DNA from: Pseudomonadota bacterium
Lineage (GTDB): Bacteria > Pseudomonadota > Alphaproteobacteria > Rhodospirillales > Magnetospirillaceae
Length of the DNA stretch: 42,692 nt
Direction of reading: 5' to 3'
Assembly: GCA_023458315.1 (NCBI GenBank)
Contig: JAEXAH010000057.1
Location: 1-42,692, forward strand
The stretch's first letter is position 1; the number at the start of each line of letters is the position of its first letter. The notes under the pieces were generated by a model. The model saw only the letters and a program-made list of their open reading frames with translations. It did not search any database and was not told where the DNA came from. Shown piece after piece: positions 18,704 through 25,711 of the stretch. A program made the translations under genes and the position numbers.

Positions 18704-18711
18704 GAGGGTTC

Positions 18712-19455
18712 ATGTCCCAGGCTCCCGTGGTCGAACTGATCGACGTTCAGAAATGGTACGGCGCCTTCCACGTGCTGAAGGACGTCAGCCTGTCGGTGCG
18801 CAAGGGCGAGAAGGTGGTGGTGTGCGGCCCGTCCGGCTCGGGCAAGTCCACCATGATCCGCTGCATCAACCGGCTGGAGGAGCATCAGGCCGGGCGCATC
18901 GTGGTCGGCGGCATCGAACTGGCCGACGATTTGAAGGCCATCGAGGCCATCCGCAAGGATGTCGGCATGGTGTTCCAAAGCTTCAACCTGTTCCCGCACC
19001 TGACGGTGCTGGAAAACCTGACCCTGGCGCCGCTGTGGGTCAAGCATGTGCCCAAGGCCGAGGCCGAAGCCCTGGCCATGCATTACCTGGAACGGGTGCG
19101 CATCCCGGAACAGGCCAGGAAATATCCCGGCCAATTGTCGGGCGGTCAGCAGCAGCGCGTCGCCATCGCCCGCGCGCTGTGCATGAAACCCAGCATCATG
19201 CTGTTCGACGAGCCGACCTCGGCGCTGGACCCCGAGATGGTCAAGGAAGTGCTGGACGTGATGATCGGTCTGGCCGAGGACGGCATGACCATGATCTGCG
19301 TCACCCACGAAATGGGCTTCGCCCGCGCGGTGGCCGACACCATGGTGTTCATGGCCGAAGGCCGCATCGTCGAGACGGCGCCGCCCGCCGATTTCTTCGG
19401 CTCCCCCAGGAACGAGCGGACCCGCCAGTTCCTGGGGCAGATCATCGGACATTGA
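18712..19455 (+). CDS. aapP: General L-amino-acid ABC transporter, ATPase AapP
   Basis: 247 aa. Starts MSQAPVVELIDVQKWYGAFH after a TAGGAGGG ribosome site. Walker A GPSGSGKST, Q loop GMVFQSFNLFPHLTV, signature LSGGQQQRVAIARAL, Walker B IMLFDEPTSALDPE, and H loop VTHEMGFA. This is the glutamine-transporter (GlnQ/HisP) ATPase class. Eight bases after aapM, last gene of the operon. A short hairpin lies in the 16-nt gap to the convergent EF-hand gene. Confidence 0.96.
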   Translation: MSQAPVVELIDVQKWYGAFHVLKDVSLSVRKGEKVVVCGPSGSGKSTMIRCINRLEEHQAGRIVVGGIELADDLKAIEAIRKDVGMVFQSFNLFPHLTVLENLTLAPLWVKHVPKAEAEALAMHYLERVRIPEQARKYPGQLSGGQQQRVAIARALCMKPSIMLFDEPTSALDPEMVKEVLDVMIGLAEDGMTMICVTHEMGFARAVADTMVFMAEGRIVETAPPADFFGSPRNERTRQFLGQIIGH

Positions 19456-19458
19456 CCG

Positions 19459-19481
19459 GGCGGCTTCTTAGCTAAGCCGCC
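19459..19481. terminator. Hairpin between convergent aapP and EF-hand gene
   Basis: 8-bp stem GGCGGCTT / AAGCCGCC with a 7-nt loop. It covers the whole gap and the stop codon of the EF-hand gene. There is no T-tract, so termination by it is uncertain. Confidence 0.4.
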
Positions 19482-20200
19482 ACTTCGTTGATGCTGGCCA
19501 GCAGGGCGCCCAGGGTGCCGCTGGACAGGTTGCCGCTGACCGAGGCGGTGTCCTTGTTGGCGGCAAGGCGTTCGCTGAGCGAGACGATGCCGTCCTTGTT
19601 GGTGTCCAACGCGTCGTAGGACTGGCTGGACGACGAGGTTTCGTCGCTGGCGCCCGACGGCGCGGCCCCGCCCGGTGGCGGACCAGAGGGGGCCTTCTCG
19701 GCGAAGGCGGTCAATTCGGCCTCGCTGACCGAACCGTCGCCGTCGCTGTCCATGGTGGAAAACATCTCGTCCACCGACGGTCCGCCCTGGCCGGTCTTGG
19801 CGTGCTTTTCCAGCACGGCGGCCAGTTCTTCCTTGCTGATGCTGCCGTCGCCGTCGCTATCGGTTTCGGCCATCATTTCCTCGGCGCTGGGGCGCCGGGA
19901 TTGTTGTCCTTCCTGGGCCGCCAGCAGGGTGCTGGCATTGCTGGCCGACATCCTGGACTGGAATGCCGAGAATTCGGACTGGGTGACGGAACCGTCGCCG
20001 TCGCTGTCCATGTCGGCGAACATCTTCTCGGCCACGGCCGAGCTGTCTTCGCCGTTCCTGCCTTGGGGGCCGTTCTTCAGCGCCTCCAGCAATTCGTCCT
20101 TGGACAGGGCGGAATCGCCGTTGGAATCGGTCTTGGAGAACAGTTTCTGCTGCCACTGGGCAGCGCTCGATCCCCCGTATGATCCGAGACTGGAGATCAT
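19472..20200 (-). CDS. EF-hand calcium-binding protein with five canonical loops
   Basis: 242 aa from MISSLGSYGG (ATG at 20200; GGAAAGG lies about 10 nt upstream). Five complete 12-residue EF-hand loops: D25-E36, D65-E76, D114-E125, D151-E162 and D199-E210, mostly of the DSDGDGSVSxxE form. Low-complexity linkers rich in S, G and P (PSGPPPGGAAPSGASDETSSSSQS) separate the last two. No signal peptide and no transmembrane segment, so it is cytoplasmic or exported by a leaderless route. The family (N-terminal MISS, repeated EF-hands) is familiar from alphaproteobacteria, but its function is unknown; calcium buffering or signalling is inferred. A related, degenerate copy lies at 42035. Confidence 0.88.
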   Translation of the reverse strand: MISSLGSYGGSSAAQWQQKLFSKTDSNGDSALSKDELLEALKNGPQGRNGEDSSAVAEKMFADMDSDGDGSVTQSEFSAFQSRMSASNASTLLAAQEGQQSRRPSAEEMMAETDSDGDGSISKEELAAVLEKHAKTGQGGPSVDEMFSTMDSDGDGSVSEAELTAFAEKAPSGPPPGGAAPSGASDETSSSSQSYDALDTNKDGIVSLSERLAANKDTASVSGNLSSGTLGALLASINEVAA

Positions 20201-20287
20201 GATGCACGCCTTTCCGCTGCGTCGGGACCGGACCACGTCCTGTGGCCCATGCAAGATGAAACGCGGCAGCCGGGATAACCCTGCGCG

Positions 20288-20322
20288 GAAAAATCAAAAA
20301 AAATCGCCGCCCGGATCGGCGG
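20288..20322 (-). terminator. Terminator-like hairpin in the leader of the EF-hand gene
   Basis: On the minus strand a CCGCC / GGCGG stem with a 6-nt loop is followed by a long T-rich run (complement of the A-tracts at 20289-20303). It sits 90-120 nt upstream of the EF-hand start codon and beyond the rpsD terminator. It could be a second stop for rpsD read-through or a leader attenuator of the EF-hand gene. The rest of the 408-nt gap 20201-20608 holds the mobile element and the rpsD terminator; no small gene is seen. Confidence 0.5.
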
Positions 20323-20367
20323 GGTGGGCCGTTCAAGCCGAAGGCAGGATGGTTCGCGCAAAGAAAA

Positions 20368-20550
20368 GGTTCATCGCGGAATTGCGGGGAAGTGCTCGTC
20401 ATGGCCGGGCTTGACCCGGCCATCCACGTTTGTCCGCAGGCATCTCAGCGGAAAGACGGGAACAGGCGGCGGCGCGTGGATGCCCGGATCAAGTCCGGGC
20501 ATGACGGAAACGGTTGCTGGGCGAACAGACCCGCAAATCCGCGATGAACC
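20368..20550 (+). mobile_element. 183-bp MITE-like element, copy 1 (intact, with 8-bp target duplication)
   Basis: The ends are 21-bp terminal inverted repeats with one mismatch: 20368-20388 begins GGTTCATCGCGGA and 20530-20550 ends TCCGCGATGAACC. Directly outside, the 8-bp sequence AAAGAAAA is present on both sides as a direct repeat (20360-20367 and 20551-20558), the mark of transposition. The interior carries two perfect hairpins: ATGGCCGGG-CTTGA-CCCGGCCAT and ATGCCCGGA-TCAAG-TCCGGGCAT. No transposase is encoded, so it depends on one in trans. The insertion point is the U-tract of the rpsD terminator. The CGTCATGGCCGGG core is common in alphaproteobacterial intergenic repeats. Confidence 0.88.
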
Positions 20551-20585
20551 AAAGAAAAACGCCCCGGCCGCAAGGCCGGGGCGTT
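20551..20585 (-). terminator. Intrinsic terminator of rpsD
   Basis: Perfect 12-bp stem AACGCCCCGGCC / GGCCGGGGCGTT (20558-20569 and 20574-20585) with a 4-nt loop. Read on the minus strand it starts 24 nt after the rpsD stop and ends in TTTTTCTTT. The T-tract coincides with the target duplication of the adjacent mobile element. Confidence 0.9.
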
Positions 20586-20608
20586 CTTTGGTCGGAATTC
20601 CGCGCCGA

Positions 20609-21226
20609 TTAGCGCGAGTAGAATTCGATGACCAGGTTCGGTTCCATCTGCACCGGGTACGGCACGTCGGCCAGCTTGGGGGCGCGGATGAACTTGCCCT
20701 TCATGTCCTTGTGGTCGACTTCGACGTATTCCGGCAGGTCACGCTCGGGCGAACCGGCGGCCTCGACGATGATGGCCAGATCCTTGGACTTGGTCTTCAC
20801 CTGGATCACGTCGCCATCCTTGACCTGGAAGGACGGAATGTTGACGCGCTTGCCGTTCACCATGATGTGGCCATGGTTGATGATCTGGCGGGCCTGGAAC
20901 GGCGACACCGCGAACTTCATGCGGTAGACGACGGCGTCCAGGCGGCGCTCCAGCAGCTCGATCAGGTTTTCCGAGGTGTCGCCACGGCGGCGCACGGCCT
21001 CGTCATACAGCTTGCGGAACTGCTTTTCGGAAATGTTGCCGTAATAGCCCTTCAGCTTCTGCTTGGCCATCAGCTGGGTGCCGAAATCGGACGGCTTCTT
21101 GCGGCGGGCGCCGTGCTGGCCGGGGGGGTTCTCCTTGCCGCGAGCCAGCGGGCTCTTGCCGCGGCCCCACAGGTTCACGCCCAGGCGGCGATTGATCTTG
21201 AATTTCGCTTCAGCGCGCTTGGTCAT
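20609..21226 (-). CDS. rpsD: 30S ribosomal protein S4
   Basis: 205 aa, the normal size. Opens MTKRAEAKFKINRRLGVNLWG and contains the alphaproteobacterial-type GKENPPGQHGARRKKPSDFG. The S4 RNA-binding domain is present (LDAVVYRMKFAVSPFQARQIINHGHIMVNGKRVN), and it ends VIEFYSR. It binds 16S rRNA early in small-subunit assembly. Start supported by GAGGA upstream. It stands alone with its own terminator, as is usual in alphaproteobacteria where rpsD lies outside the large ribosomal operons. The 171-nt upstream spacer should carry its promoter; I could not pick a sure one. Confidence 0.98.
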   Translation of the reverse strand: MTKRAEAKFKINRRLGVNLWGRGKSPLARGKENPPGQHGARRKKPSDFGTQLMAKQKLKGYYGNISEKQFRKLYDEAVRRRGDTSENLIELLERRLDAVVYRMKFAVSPFQARQIINHGHIMVNGKRVNIPSFQVKDGDVIQVKTKSKDLAIIVEAAGSPERDLPEYVEVDHKDMKGKFIRAPKLADVPYPVQMEPNLVIEFYSR

Positions 21227-21361
21227 CTCAGGTCCTCATGACGTCCCGGCCTGTGCCGGTTGGGTTTGTCCCGATAGTCCCATCCCGGCAAGCCGGAGGC
21301 GTGGTGAACACAAACGTCACCCAACATTCTCGGGAATGAAGCGGTGCTTATAGGGGGCGGG

Positions 21362-21392
21362 GGGCGGCGGAGTCAACGCGATTCCGCCGCCC
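21362..21392 (-). terminator. Hairpin after the peptidoglycan-binding gene
   Basis: Perfect 10-bp stem GGGCGGCGGA / TCCGCCGCCC with an 11-nt loop, 6 bp beyond the stop of the PRC-barrel protein gene. No T-run follows, so it may act as a 3' stabiliser or a weak terminator. Confidence 0.45.
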
Positions 21393-21397
21393 GGCGC

Positions 21398-22261
21398 TCA
21401 TTTCAGCGGCGACAGCTTGCCGTCGGTGTCGGCGGTGGCGTCGGCGCCGTCTTCCAGGCGGCTGCTCAGCAGCCACTGGCCGGGGGCCAGGTCCACCTTT
21501 TGCTTGCGGTCGCGCAGCGACAGTGCCTTGTCGGCGGCCAGGGGCAGGATGATGGCGGCGCGGGTGACGCCGTGACCGACCTGGGCGAAGGGCACCACCG
21601 CCCGGCCCTGGTGGGTGCCGTAGCCGTTGGTGGTGGCGACCACCATGCCGACCACCGTGTCGTCGGGGCCGATGACGAAATCCGCCACCTGTCCCAACAG
21701 GTCGCCGGGCAGGGCGTGCACGTTCTTGCCGACCACCGCGCGGAAATTCCACGACATCACCGGCGGGGGCGGGGGCGGCGGCGGCGGCGGGGGCGGCTGG
21801 ATCACCGGCGCCGCGCGCACCATCACCTTGGCCAGCAGATCGAAGGTCAACTGGCCGTCGACGGGCAGCCCCTTGTCGGCCTGGAACGCCTTGATGGCCT
21901 GGCGGGTCTTGGGGCCAAGGCGGCCGTCCACCGGGCCGGGATCATAGCCCAGCGCCGCCAGTTCGCGCTGCGCCACCACCACCAGACCGCGCGGCACCGG
22001 GTTGTCGGGGCCAAGCTCGGGCAGGGGGGCGGGGGCGGTTTCCGACGGCGGGCGCACGGTGCGGGCACCGCTGTCCAAAACGGTGCGGGCGCCACCCGCA
22101 TCCAGCACGTCGCGCACCTGGGCGCGCACCTGGGGATCGGGCTGGTACAGCGCCGAGCCGGGCCGGGTCAGCGGGTCCTGGCCCACCTCGGCGGCGTGGG
22201 CGGTGCCCAGCGTCAGGGTCAGGGCAAGGGCGAACGGGCAAAGACGGCCGGGGGACGGCAT
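21398..22261 (-). CDS. Exported peptidoglycan-binding and PRC-barrel protein with polyproline linker
   Basis: 287 aa. Signal peptide to about residue 24 (LTLGTAHAAEVG). Peptidoglycan-binding domain 1 at roughly 92-147 (VVVAQRELAALGYDPGPVDGRLGPKTRQAIKAFQADKGLPVDG). Then twelve consecutive prolines (156-167), and a PRC-barrel-like domain from about 171 (VVGKNVHALPGDLLGQVADFVIGPDDTVVGMVV). GGAG ribosome site before the ATG. The layout suggests a periplasmic protein anchored to the wall by the first domain, with the PRC barrel held out by a rigid proline rod. PRC barrels often bind RNA, or bind protein/ligand partners in photosynthetic reaction centres; the partner here is unknown. It follows the SSF-kinase operon by 35 nt. 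Confidence 0.85.
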   Translation of the reverse strand: MPSPGRLCPFALALTLTLGTAHAAEVGQDPLTRPGSALYQPDPQVRAQVRDVLDAGGARTVLDSGARTVRPPSETAPAPLPELGPDNPVPRGLVVVAQRELAALGYDPGPVDGRLGPKTRQAIKAFQADKGLPVDGQLTFDLLAKVMVRAAPVIQPPPPPPPPPPPPVMSWNFRAVVGKNVHALPGDLLGQVADFVIGPDDTVVGMVVATTNGYGTHQGRAVVPFAQVGHGVTRAAIILPLAADKALSLRDRKQKVDLAPGQWLLSSRLEDGADATADTDGKLSPLK

Positions 22262-22296
22262 ACCGGAACTCCGGGACGAAGGATGGGGTACAGGGG

Positions 22297-25026
22297 TTAT
22301 GCCCCATCCGCCGCCGTCTCACAACCCCGGCCGGGCGGGCCGCCGCCGGGCAGGAACACCCGGAACACCGCGCCGCCGCCGTGATCGTGGCCCTCGACCC
22401 AGATGCGGCCGCCCAGCCGCTCGACGATGGTCTTCGAGATGGTCAGGCCCAGCCCGGTGCCCTGGGGCTTGCCGGTCAGGGTGTCGCCCACCTGCTGGAA
22501 CTTGTCGAACACCTTGTCGCGCGCCCAGGGCGGAATGCCGGGGCCGTTGTCGGCCACCGTCAGGCGCAGGCCACCCAGGTCGGGCTCCAGTTCCAACGTC
22601 ACCTTGCCGTCGCCCTGGGGCACGAACTTGACGGCGTTGGACAGCAGATTGATCACCACCTGCATCAGCTTGTCGCGGTCGGTCAACAGCGGCGGCTGCG
22701 GCAGCAGGCGGGCGTCCAGGGCGACGCCCTTGTCCTCGAACAGCGCGCGGGTGGCGGCGATGGCGTCGGTGACGATGGCGACCGGGTCGGCCTCGGACCA
22801 GGTCCAGGTCATGCGGCCGGATTCCATCTTGGCCACGTCCAGCACCTGATTGATCAGCCGGGTCAGCCGTTCGCTTTCCTTGATGATGATTTCCAGGAAG
22901 GACTGGCGCTGGCTTTCGTCCAGGCCGGGATTGTCGAACAGGATTTCCGAGAACGACCGGATCGAGGTCAGCGGCGTGCGCAATTCATGCGTCACCGTGG
23001 CCAGGAAGTCGTCCTTCATGCGGTCCAGTTCCTTCAGGCGGTCGTTGGCCTGACGCAATTCCTCGGTGGCGGCCTCCAGTTTCTGGGAATAGGCCATCAC
23101 CCGGCTGGCTTCGTCCAGGATGTCCATGACGTCGTCCAGGCCCACTTCCTCGCCGGACGCGATGGACGACACCATGACCCGGGCCGAGGCGGTGCCGATG
23201 GCCCCGGCCAGCAGCCGTTCCGCCATGCCCACCAGCGACGGCGCCGCATGGTCCAGGTCGCGCAGTTCCAGACCGTGCGCCGCCGCCCAGCCGCCGAACG
23301 CCGCCAGCGCCCGCTCGCGCCCGACGAAGCGGGTGGTCAGCGCCAGCAATTCCTCGACCGCCACCGTGCCGTGCCAATAGCGGCGGTCGCCCGGATCGTC
23401 GCCCGGCGCCAGAAAGGCATCGACGAACAGCGACGCCTGGATGCGCTCGATGGCGCTGGGTCGGGTCAGCAGCGACACCGCCACATAGGCCCCCACATTG
23501 GCCATCAGGCTCCAGACCAGCGAATGCATGACCGGGTCCAGGCCCTCGAGTCCGAACAGCGCATAGGGCCGCAGCAGGTCCAGGCCGAACATGCCGGAAT
23601 CCACGAAGGCGCGCGGCATCAGGTCGGAACGGGCCAGCGACGGCAGCAGCAGCGTGTACAGCCACACCAGGAAGCCGCAGCCCAGCCCGGCCAGCGCCCC
23701 CTTGGCGGTGGCGCCGCGCCACAGCACGCCGCCGATCAGCGCCGGGCCGAATTGGGCGGCGGCGCAAAAGCTGACCAGGCCGATGGCGACCAGGGCATAG
23801 GATTCCCCGGCCAGCCGCACATAGGCATAGCCCAGCGCCAGCACCGCGACGATGGTCCAGCGCCGGATGGACAGCAAAAGCCGCGACAGATCGGCCCGCC
23901 GCGCCAGCCCCAGCCAGCGGATGCGCAACAGCACCGGCATCACCAGATCGTTGCAGACCATGGTGGACAACGCCACCGTCTCGACGATCACCATGCTGGC
24001 CGCCGCCGACAATCCGCCCAGGAAGGCCACCACCGCCAGCGCCTCGGCGCCGTGGGCCAGCGGCAGCGCCAGAACGTAGATGTCGGGATTGACCGCCCCC
24101 CCGAACGCCAGCCGCCCGGCCACGGCGATGGGCAGCACGAACAGGTTGATCAGGAACATGTATAGCGGGAACAGCCACACCGCGCGGCCCACATGGCGTT
24201 CGTCCACCGCCTCGATCACCGTCATCTGGAACTGGCGCGGCAGGCACAGGATGACCAGCATGGACAGCACCGTCAGCCCGACCCAGTCGCCATAGCTGCC
24301 GGCGTCGGGCAGGGTGAACAGGGCGCGGATCTCGGCCTGGGCGGCGCCCTGGCTGAAGACGTCGGCGAAACCGTCGTACAGCCCCCAGACCACGAAGCCG
24401 CCCACCGCCAGGAACGCCAGCAGCTTGACCAGCGATTCGAAGGCGATGGCGGCGACCATGCCCTCGTGCCGTTCCGAGGCGTCGATGTGCCGGGTGCCGA
24501 ACAGGATGGCGAAGGCCGCCAGGATCGCCGCCACCAGCAGGGCGCTGTCGGCCACCAGCGGCGGGGCGCCCTCGGGCTCGGGCCAGGTCAGCAGCACGTT
24601 GAAGGTGGTGCTGACCGCCTTGAGTTGCAGCGAGACATAGGGCATGACCCCGACCACGGCGATCACCGTCACCAGCCCGCCCACCAGCCCCGATTTGCCG
24701 TAGCGGGCCGAGATGAAATCGGCGATCGAGGTGATGCGGTGGGTCTTGCCGATGCGCACCATCTTGGCCACCAGCGCCGCCGACAGGCACAGCATCAGCG
24801 TCGGCCCCAGATAGATGGGCAAAAAGCCGACGCCGTCGGTGGCGGCGCGGCCGACGCTGCCGTAAAAGGTCCACGAGGTGTGGTAGACGGCGATGGACAG
24901 GGCATAGGTCAGCGGATTGGCGATCAGCGACCGCCCCTGGCTGGCGCGGCGGTCGGCGAACCACGCCACCGCGAACAGCAGGCACAGATAGGCCAGCGAC
25001 ACGGCGGCGATCAGCGGCGCGTTCAC
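22297..25026 (-). CDS. SSF-type transporter fused to histidine kinase (CrbS/CbrA-like)
   Basis: 909 aa, GTG start overlapping the stop of the small membrane gene (GTGA). Residues about 1-510 are a sodium/solute symporter-like region of roughly 13 helices (YHTSWTFYGSVGRAATDGVGFLPIYLGPT near residue 50). A ~150-aa linker follows, then HisKA with the H box in ATVTHELRTPLTSIRSFSEIL, and HATPase_c with NLLSNAVKFV, VADNGPGIP and GTGLGLTISKTIVERLGG. Known relatives (CrbS, CbrA) sense uptake or availability of acetate or histidine and control carbon use. Unlike many relatives, no PAS domain is visible. The cognate regulator is very likely the single-domain REC protein at the head of this operon. Confidence 0.9.
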   Translation of the reverse strand: MNAPLIAAVSLAYLCLLFAVAWFADRRASQGRSLIANPLTYALSIAVYHTSWTFYGSVGRAATDGVGFLPIYLGPTLMLCLSAALVAKMVRIGKTHRITSIADFISARYGKSGLVGGLVTVIAVVGVMPYVSLQLKAVSTTFNVLLTWPEPEGAPPLVADSALLVAAILAAFAILFGTRHIDASERHEGMVAAIAFESLVKLLAFLAVGGFVVWGLYDGFADVFSQGAAQAEIRALFTLPDAGSYGDWVGLTVLSMLVILCLPRQFQMTVIEAVDERHVGRAVWLFPLYMFLINLFVLPIAVAGRLAFGGAVNPDIYVLALPLAHGAEALAVVAFLGGLSAAASMVIVETVALSTMVCNDLVMPVLLRIRWLGLARRADLSRLLLSIRRWTIVAVLALGYAYVRLAGESYALVAIGLVSFCAAAQFGPALIGGVLWRGATAKGALAGLGCGFLVWLYTLLLPSLARSDLMPRAFVDSGMFGLDLLRPYALFGLEGLDPVMHSLVWSLMANVGAYVAVSLLTRPSAIERIQASLFVDAFLAPGDDPGDRRYWHGTVAVEELLALTTRFVGRERALAAFGGWAAAHGLELRDLDHAAPSLVGMAERLLAGAIGTASARVMVSSIASGEEVGLDDVMDILDEASRVMAYSQKLEAATEELRQANDRLKELDRMKDDFLATVTHELRTPLTSIRSFSEILFDNPGLDESQRQSFLEIIIKESERLTRLINQVLDVAKMESGRMTWTWSEADPVAIVTDAIAATRALFEDKGVALDARLLPQPPLLTDRDKLMQVVINLLSNAVKFVPQGDGKVTLELEPDLGGLRLTVADNGPGIPPWARDKVFDKFQQVGDTLTGKPQGTGLGLTISKTIVERLGGRIWVEGHDHGGGAVFRVFLPGGGPPGRGCETAADGA

Positions 25027-25259
25027 GGCCGTTCCCTCCAGCGGCGCCGGATCTCCAGCGCCGCCGCCATCAGCACGATCAGCGCCAGCCAGCCGCCCAG
25101 CAGCCACAGCACCAGCAGCGGCACGCCGCCCACCAGCACGTCGCGCGACATCACCGCCAGCAGCGGCGGCATGAACAGCGCCAGCCCCAGCATGAACAGC
25201 GCCGCCAGCCGTTCGCCGTTACGGCGCAGGGGGACGGGGGCGCCCGGCCCGTCGGCCAC
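25023..25259 (-). CDS. Small two-helix membrane protein linked to SSF-kinase
   Basis: 78 aa, GTG start two bases after the response-regulator stop and GTGA overlap with the SSF-kinase gene, so it is tightly embedded in the operon. Two hydrophobic segments (LAALFMLGLALFMPPLLAVM and GVPLLVLWLLGGWLALIVLMAAALEI) are flanked by basic ends (ERLAAL, RRRWRERP). SSF permeases are often encoded with a short two-helix partner (DUF485, DUF3311 or DUF4212 types); this has the same size and position, so an accessory subunit for the transporter domain is inferred. I cannot assign it to one of those families from sequence alone. Confidence 0.75.
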   Translation of the reverse strand: MADGPGAPVPLRRNGERLAALFMLGLALFMPPLLAVMSRDVLVGGVPLLVLWLLGGWLALIVLMAAALEIRRRWRERP

Positions 25260-25261
25260 CT

Positions 25262-25633
25262 TCAGGGCGCGCCCAGGAAGGCGCGCACCTTCTCGACCAC
25301 GTCGCGGGTCGAGAACGGTTTGGTGATGTATTCGTCGGCCCCGGCCGCCATGCCCTGGGCGCGGTCGCCGTCGCCGCCGCGCGCCGTCAGCATGATCACC
25401 CGCACGTCGGCCCAGTCGGGGGTGGCGCGGATGGTGCGGCAGACGTCGAAGCCGTCGCGCTTGGGCATCATCACGTCCAGCAGCACCAGACCGGGCTTGA
25501 CCTCGGCGATCGAGGCCAGCGCCTCTTCGCCGTCGCGGGCGGTGCGCACGTCATAGCCGACCTGTTTCAGCAGGAATTCAAAGGACAGGACGATGTTGGG
25601 CTCGTCGTCGACCACCAGGACGCAGGGGGGCAT
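25262..25633 (-). CDS. Single-domain response regulator
   Basis: 123 aa from MPPCVLVVDDEPN, with GGGAGAAG upstream. A complete CheY-like receiver: acidic pair D9-D10, phospho-acceptor D53 in LVLLDVMMP, conserved Thr in VIMLTARG, Lys105 in YITKPFS. There is no output domain, so it must act by protein contact or pass phosphate onward. First gene of the REC / small membrane protein / SSF-kinase operon. In characterised CrbS/R and CbrA/B pairs the regulator has a DNA-binding domain, so this system differs. Confidence 0.93.
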   Translation of the reverse strand: MPPCVLVVDDEPNIVLSFEFLLKQVGYDVRTARDGEEALASIAEVKPGLVLLDVMMPKRDGFDVCRTIRATPDWADVRVIMLTARGGDGDRAQGMAAGADEYITKPFSTRDVVEKVRAFLGAP

Positions 25634-25711
25634 GGCGCTTCTCCCTTTCCGGATCGTTCCCTCTGGGCGGGGAACTTGATGGGGCAAGCGTAACACGCGT
25701 CCCGGGTGGTG

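Noticed and set aside
20368..20550. Considered as a plain terminator or ordinary REP hairpin
   Set aside because: Inverted ends plus a perfect 8-bp flanking duplication fit transposition better, and rpsD already has its own terminator next to it.
20324..21241. Plus-strand open frame running through the MITE and opposite rpsD
   Set aside because: The first part translates the repeat (the familiar PSTFVR/SSPGMTE-type peptide) and the rest is antisense to rpsD.
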